A program made the position numbers and the translations under genes. From Anaerolineaceae bacterium 46_22 (GTDB lineage Bacteria; Chloroflexota; Anaerolineae; Anaerolineales; Anaerolineaceae): DNA of 6,661 nt. The number at the start of each line of letters is the position of its first letter. Within the stretch, counting starts at the first letter, position 1. Below the pieces are notes generated by a model. It was not told the DNA's origin, did no database searches, and saw only the letters and a list, made by a program, of their open reading frames with translations. Of the stretch, positions 5,540-6,661 are shown one piece after another. Location of the stretch: contig LGHA01000076.1 in NCBI GenBank assembly GCA_001508595.1, positions 1 to 6,661 on the forward strand, in the 5' to 3' direction.

Positions 5540-6223
5540 TTGACGAAGAAGCCAAAACTCTTAAGCTTATTAGATATCCTGTGCCTGATTTTAGTGCCTG
5601 GTGCCCTGGTTTTGATCCTGTTCTTCACGCCTATTGAACGCGTGATGGGCCCGGTGCAAAAGGTATTTTATTTTCATGTGTCTGCTGCCTGGGCTGGTAT
5701 GCTCAGTTTTTTGATTGCAGCCGTGGCGGGCGGCGTTTATCTTTCTACCCGAAAACAAAAATGGGATTGGCTGTCCCTATCTTCTATTGAGGTAGGTCTG
5801 GTATTTGGGCTGATTGCCATCCTGAGCGGCATGATCTGGGCACAGCCGATTTGGAACACCTGGTGGGTGTGGGACCCGCGCCTGACGACCACTGCTATTA
5901 TGGAATTGATCTACCTGGCTTATTTTATCTTACGCAGCAGCCTGAATACACCCGAATCCCGGGCGCGGTTGGGTGCAGTGTATGCCATTGTCAGTGCAGC
6001 CACCGTCCCACTGACTTTTTTCTCCATTCGCTTATTCCGCACCATTCACCCGGTGGTGATCGCTGCAGGCGGAAGCGGCGAGAGCGCCTTCAATATGACA
6101 CCGCGCATGCTGCTGGCTTTTTTCGTCAGCTTGTTTGTTTTCACGCTGCTGCTGATTGACCTGGTCTGGCATCGCAGCCGGCTGGCAAGGCTTCAAGCCG
6201 TCAACCGTGGGGAAGGGGTTTGA
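5540..6223 (+). CDS. ccmC: Heme-handling membrane protein CcmC
   Basis: CcmC presents heme to the chaperone CcmE on the outer face of the membrane. The protein has six membrane segments (about 11-30, 48-68, 83-103, 112-132, 147-166 and 191-211). The tryptophan-rich heme-binding motif IWNTWWVWDPRLT is at 104-116. The two expected axial histidines are H46 (FYFHVSAAW) and H170 (TIHPVV). These features separate it from CcmF, which is much longer. GTG 5534 would overlap the ccmB stop as GTGA, but the GAGGAG at 5529-5534 then abuts or overlaps it, which is too close. TTG 5540 lies 5 nt from that SD and is preferred, giving 227 aa. The start remains open. It lies in the ccmA-ccmB-ccmC run, with ccmD 1 nt downstream. 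Confidence 0.92.
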   Translation: MTKKPKLLSLLDILCLILVPGALVLILFFTPIERVMGPVQKVFYFHVSAAWAGMLSFLIAAVAGGVYLSTRKQKWDWLSLSSIEVGLVFGLIAILSGMIWAQPIWNTWWVWDPRLTTTAIMELIYLAYFILRSSLNTPESRARLGAVYAIVSAATVPLTFFSIRLFRTIHPVVIAAGGSGESAFNMTPRMLLAFFVSLFVFTLLLIDLVWHRSRLARLQAVNRGEGV

Positions 6224-6224
6224 T

Positions 6225-6371
6225 ATGCCCGCTGACACAATGACTGAAATGATCTTGGGCTTTAGCGTCATTATGGGTGTTTTGGTTGTTTATATTCTGA
6301 CGCTGGCTGCTCGAATAAGGCGCGCTCAAGCTAAAGATGAGTTTTCATCGGAAAATCAATCCGAATCCTGA
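6225..6371 (+). CDS. ccmD: CcmD-like small membrane protein
   Basis: ATG 6225 begins 1 nt after the ccmC stop and gives 48 residues. AAGGGG lies about 7 nt upstream, inside the end of ccmC. One membrane helix (about 8-28) is followed by a basic patch (R30, R32, R33, K37) and an acidic, serine-rich tail. This is the usual size and topology of CcmD, which holds CcmE to CcmC and CcmAB. CcmD sequences are poorly conserved, so the identification rests on size, topology and position after ccmC. An alternative start at ATG 6240 would remove five residues. It is the last gene of the ccm run here. Confidence 0.7.
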   Translation: MPADTMTEMILGFSVIMGVLVVYILTLAARIRRAQAKDEFSSENQSES

Positions 6372-6440
6372 TCAAAAAATGTCCCATTTATATTAATCCA
6401 ATAGTTTGTTAACGATCTTCTATGACTCCCTCAGTATCCT

Positions 6441-6661
<221 letters not shown>

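Noticed and set aside
6328..6380. Terminator after the ccmD-like gene (TCGG...CCGA followed by AAAAAA)
   Set aside because: The stem is only 4 bp with a 9-nt loop, and no T-tract follows on the plus strand.

Overview
The window looks like a piece of a bacterial chromosome, most probably from Chloroflexota (Anaerolineae-like). This rests on my memory of protein families and gene content: an XPB/Ssl2-N-terminal-like 'helicase-associated' protein, a class IV cyclase/CYTH protein of the type common there, CcmABC with a CcmD-like peptide, and DnaK carrying GSRLLPS instead of the usual GSRTTPS. Base composition is about half G+C in the genes, with AT-rich spacers. No search was run, so the taxonomy is an inference. 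I see no mobile element, CRISPR array, tRNA or rRNA.

Left half, minus strand (3016 down to 1): a tightly packed run of four genes reads leftwards. They are a 554-aa helicase-associated-domain protein, a 150-aa four-helix membrane protein, a CYTH-family gene, and the N-terminal 108 residues of a Nudix hydrolase that leaves the window. Gaps are 6, 16 and about 10 nt, so they probably form one operon. The CYTH gene is broken. Its start (EREIKFY motif) is in one frame and the rest in another, and about 25 family-typical residues are missing between them.

Centre (3017-3244): a divergent control region. A near-consensus promoter (TTGACG-16-TATACT) faces left and would start transcription almost on the ATG at 3016, which implies a leaderless mRNA. 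A near-consensus promoter (TTTACA-17-TAAAAT) faces right towards an Rrf2-family regulator with three cysteines and a histidine placed like an Fe-S cluster site. A perfect 8-bp inverted repeat (GTATTTTC-N13-GAAAATAC) lies just after the rightward start point and is a candidate autoregulatory operator.

Right half, plus strand (3245-6371): rrf2, then a likely terminator hairpin. Next come a 95-aa protein with one membrane helix and a charged coiled-coil tail that resembles the N-terminal part of CcmI-type proteins, and then ccmA, ccmB, ccmC and a ccmD-like gene. CcmA (ATPase) with CcmB and CcmC (membrane proteins) drives heme handling for System I cytochrome c maturation, and CcmD normally stabilises the CcmC/CcmE complex. 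CcmE, CcmF, CcmG and CcmH are not in the window. After a 113-bp spacer with a promoter, dnaK begins at 6485 and runs off the right edge.

A recurring pattern is that genes inside operons have clear Shine-Dalgarno (SD) sequences. The helicase-associated gene, the 95-aa gene and ccmA lack one, and the first and third have a -10 box exactly 9 nt before the ATG.
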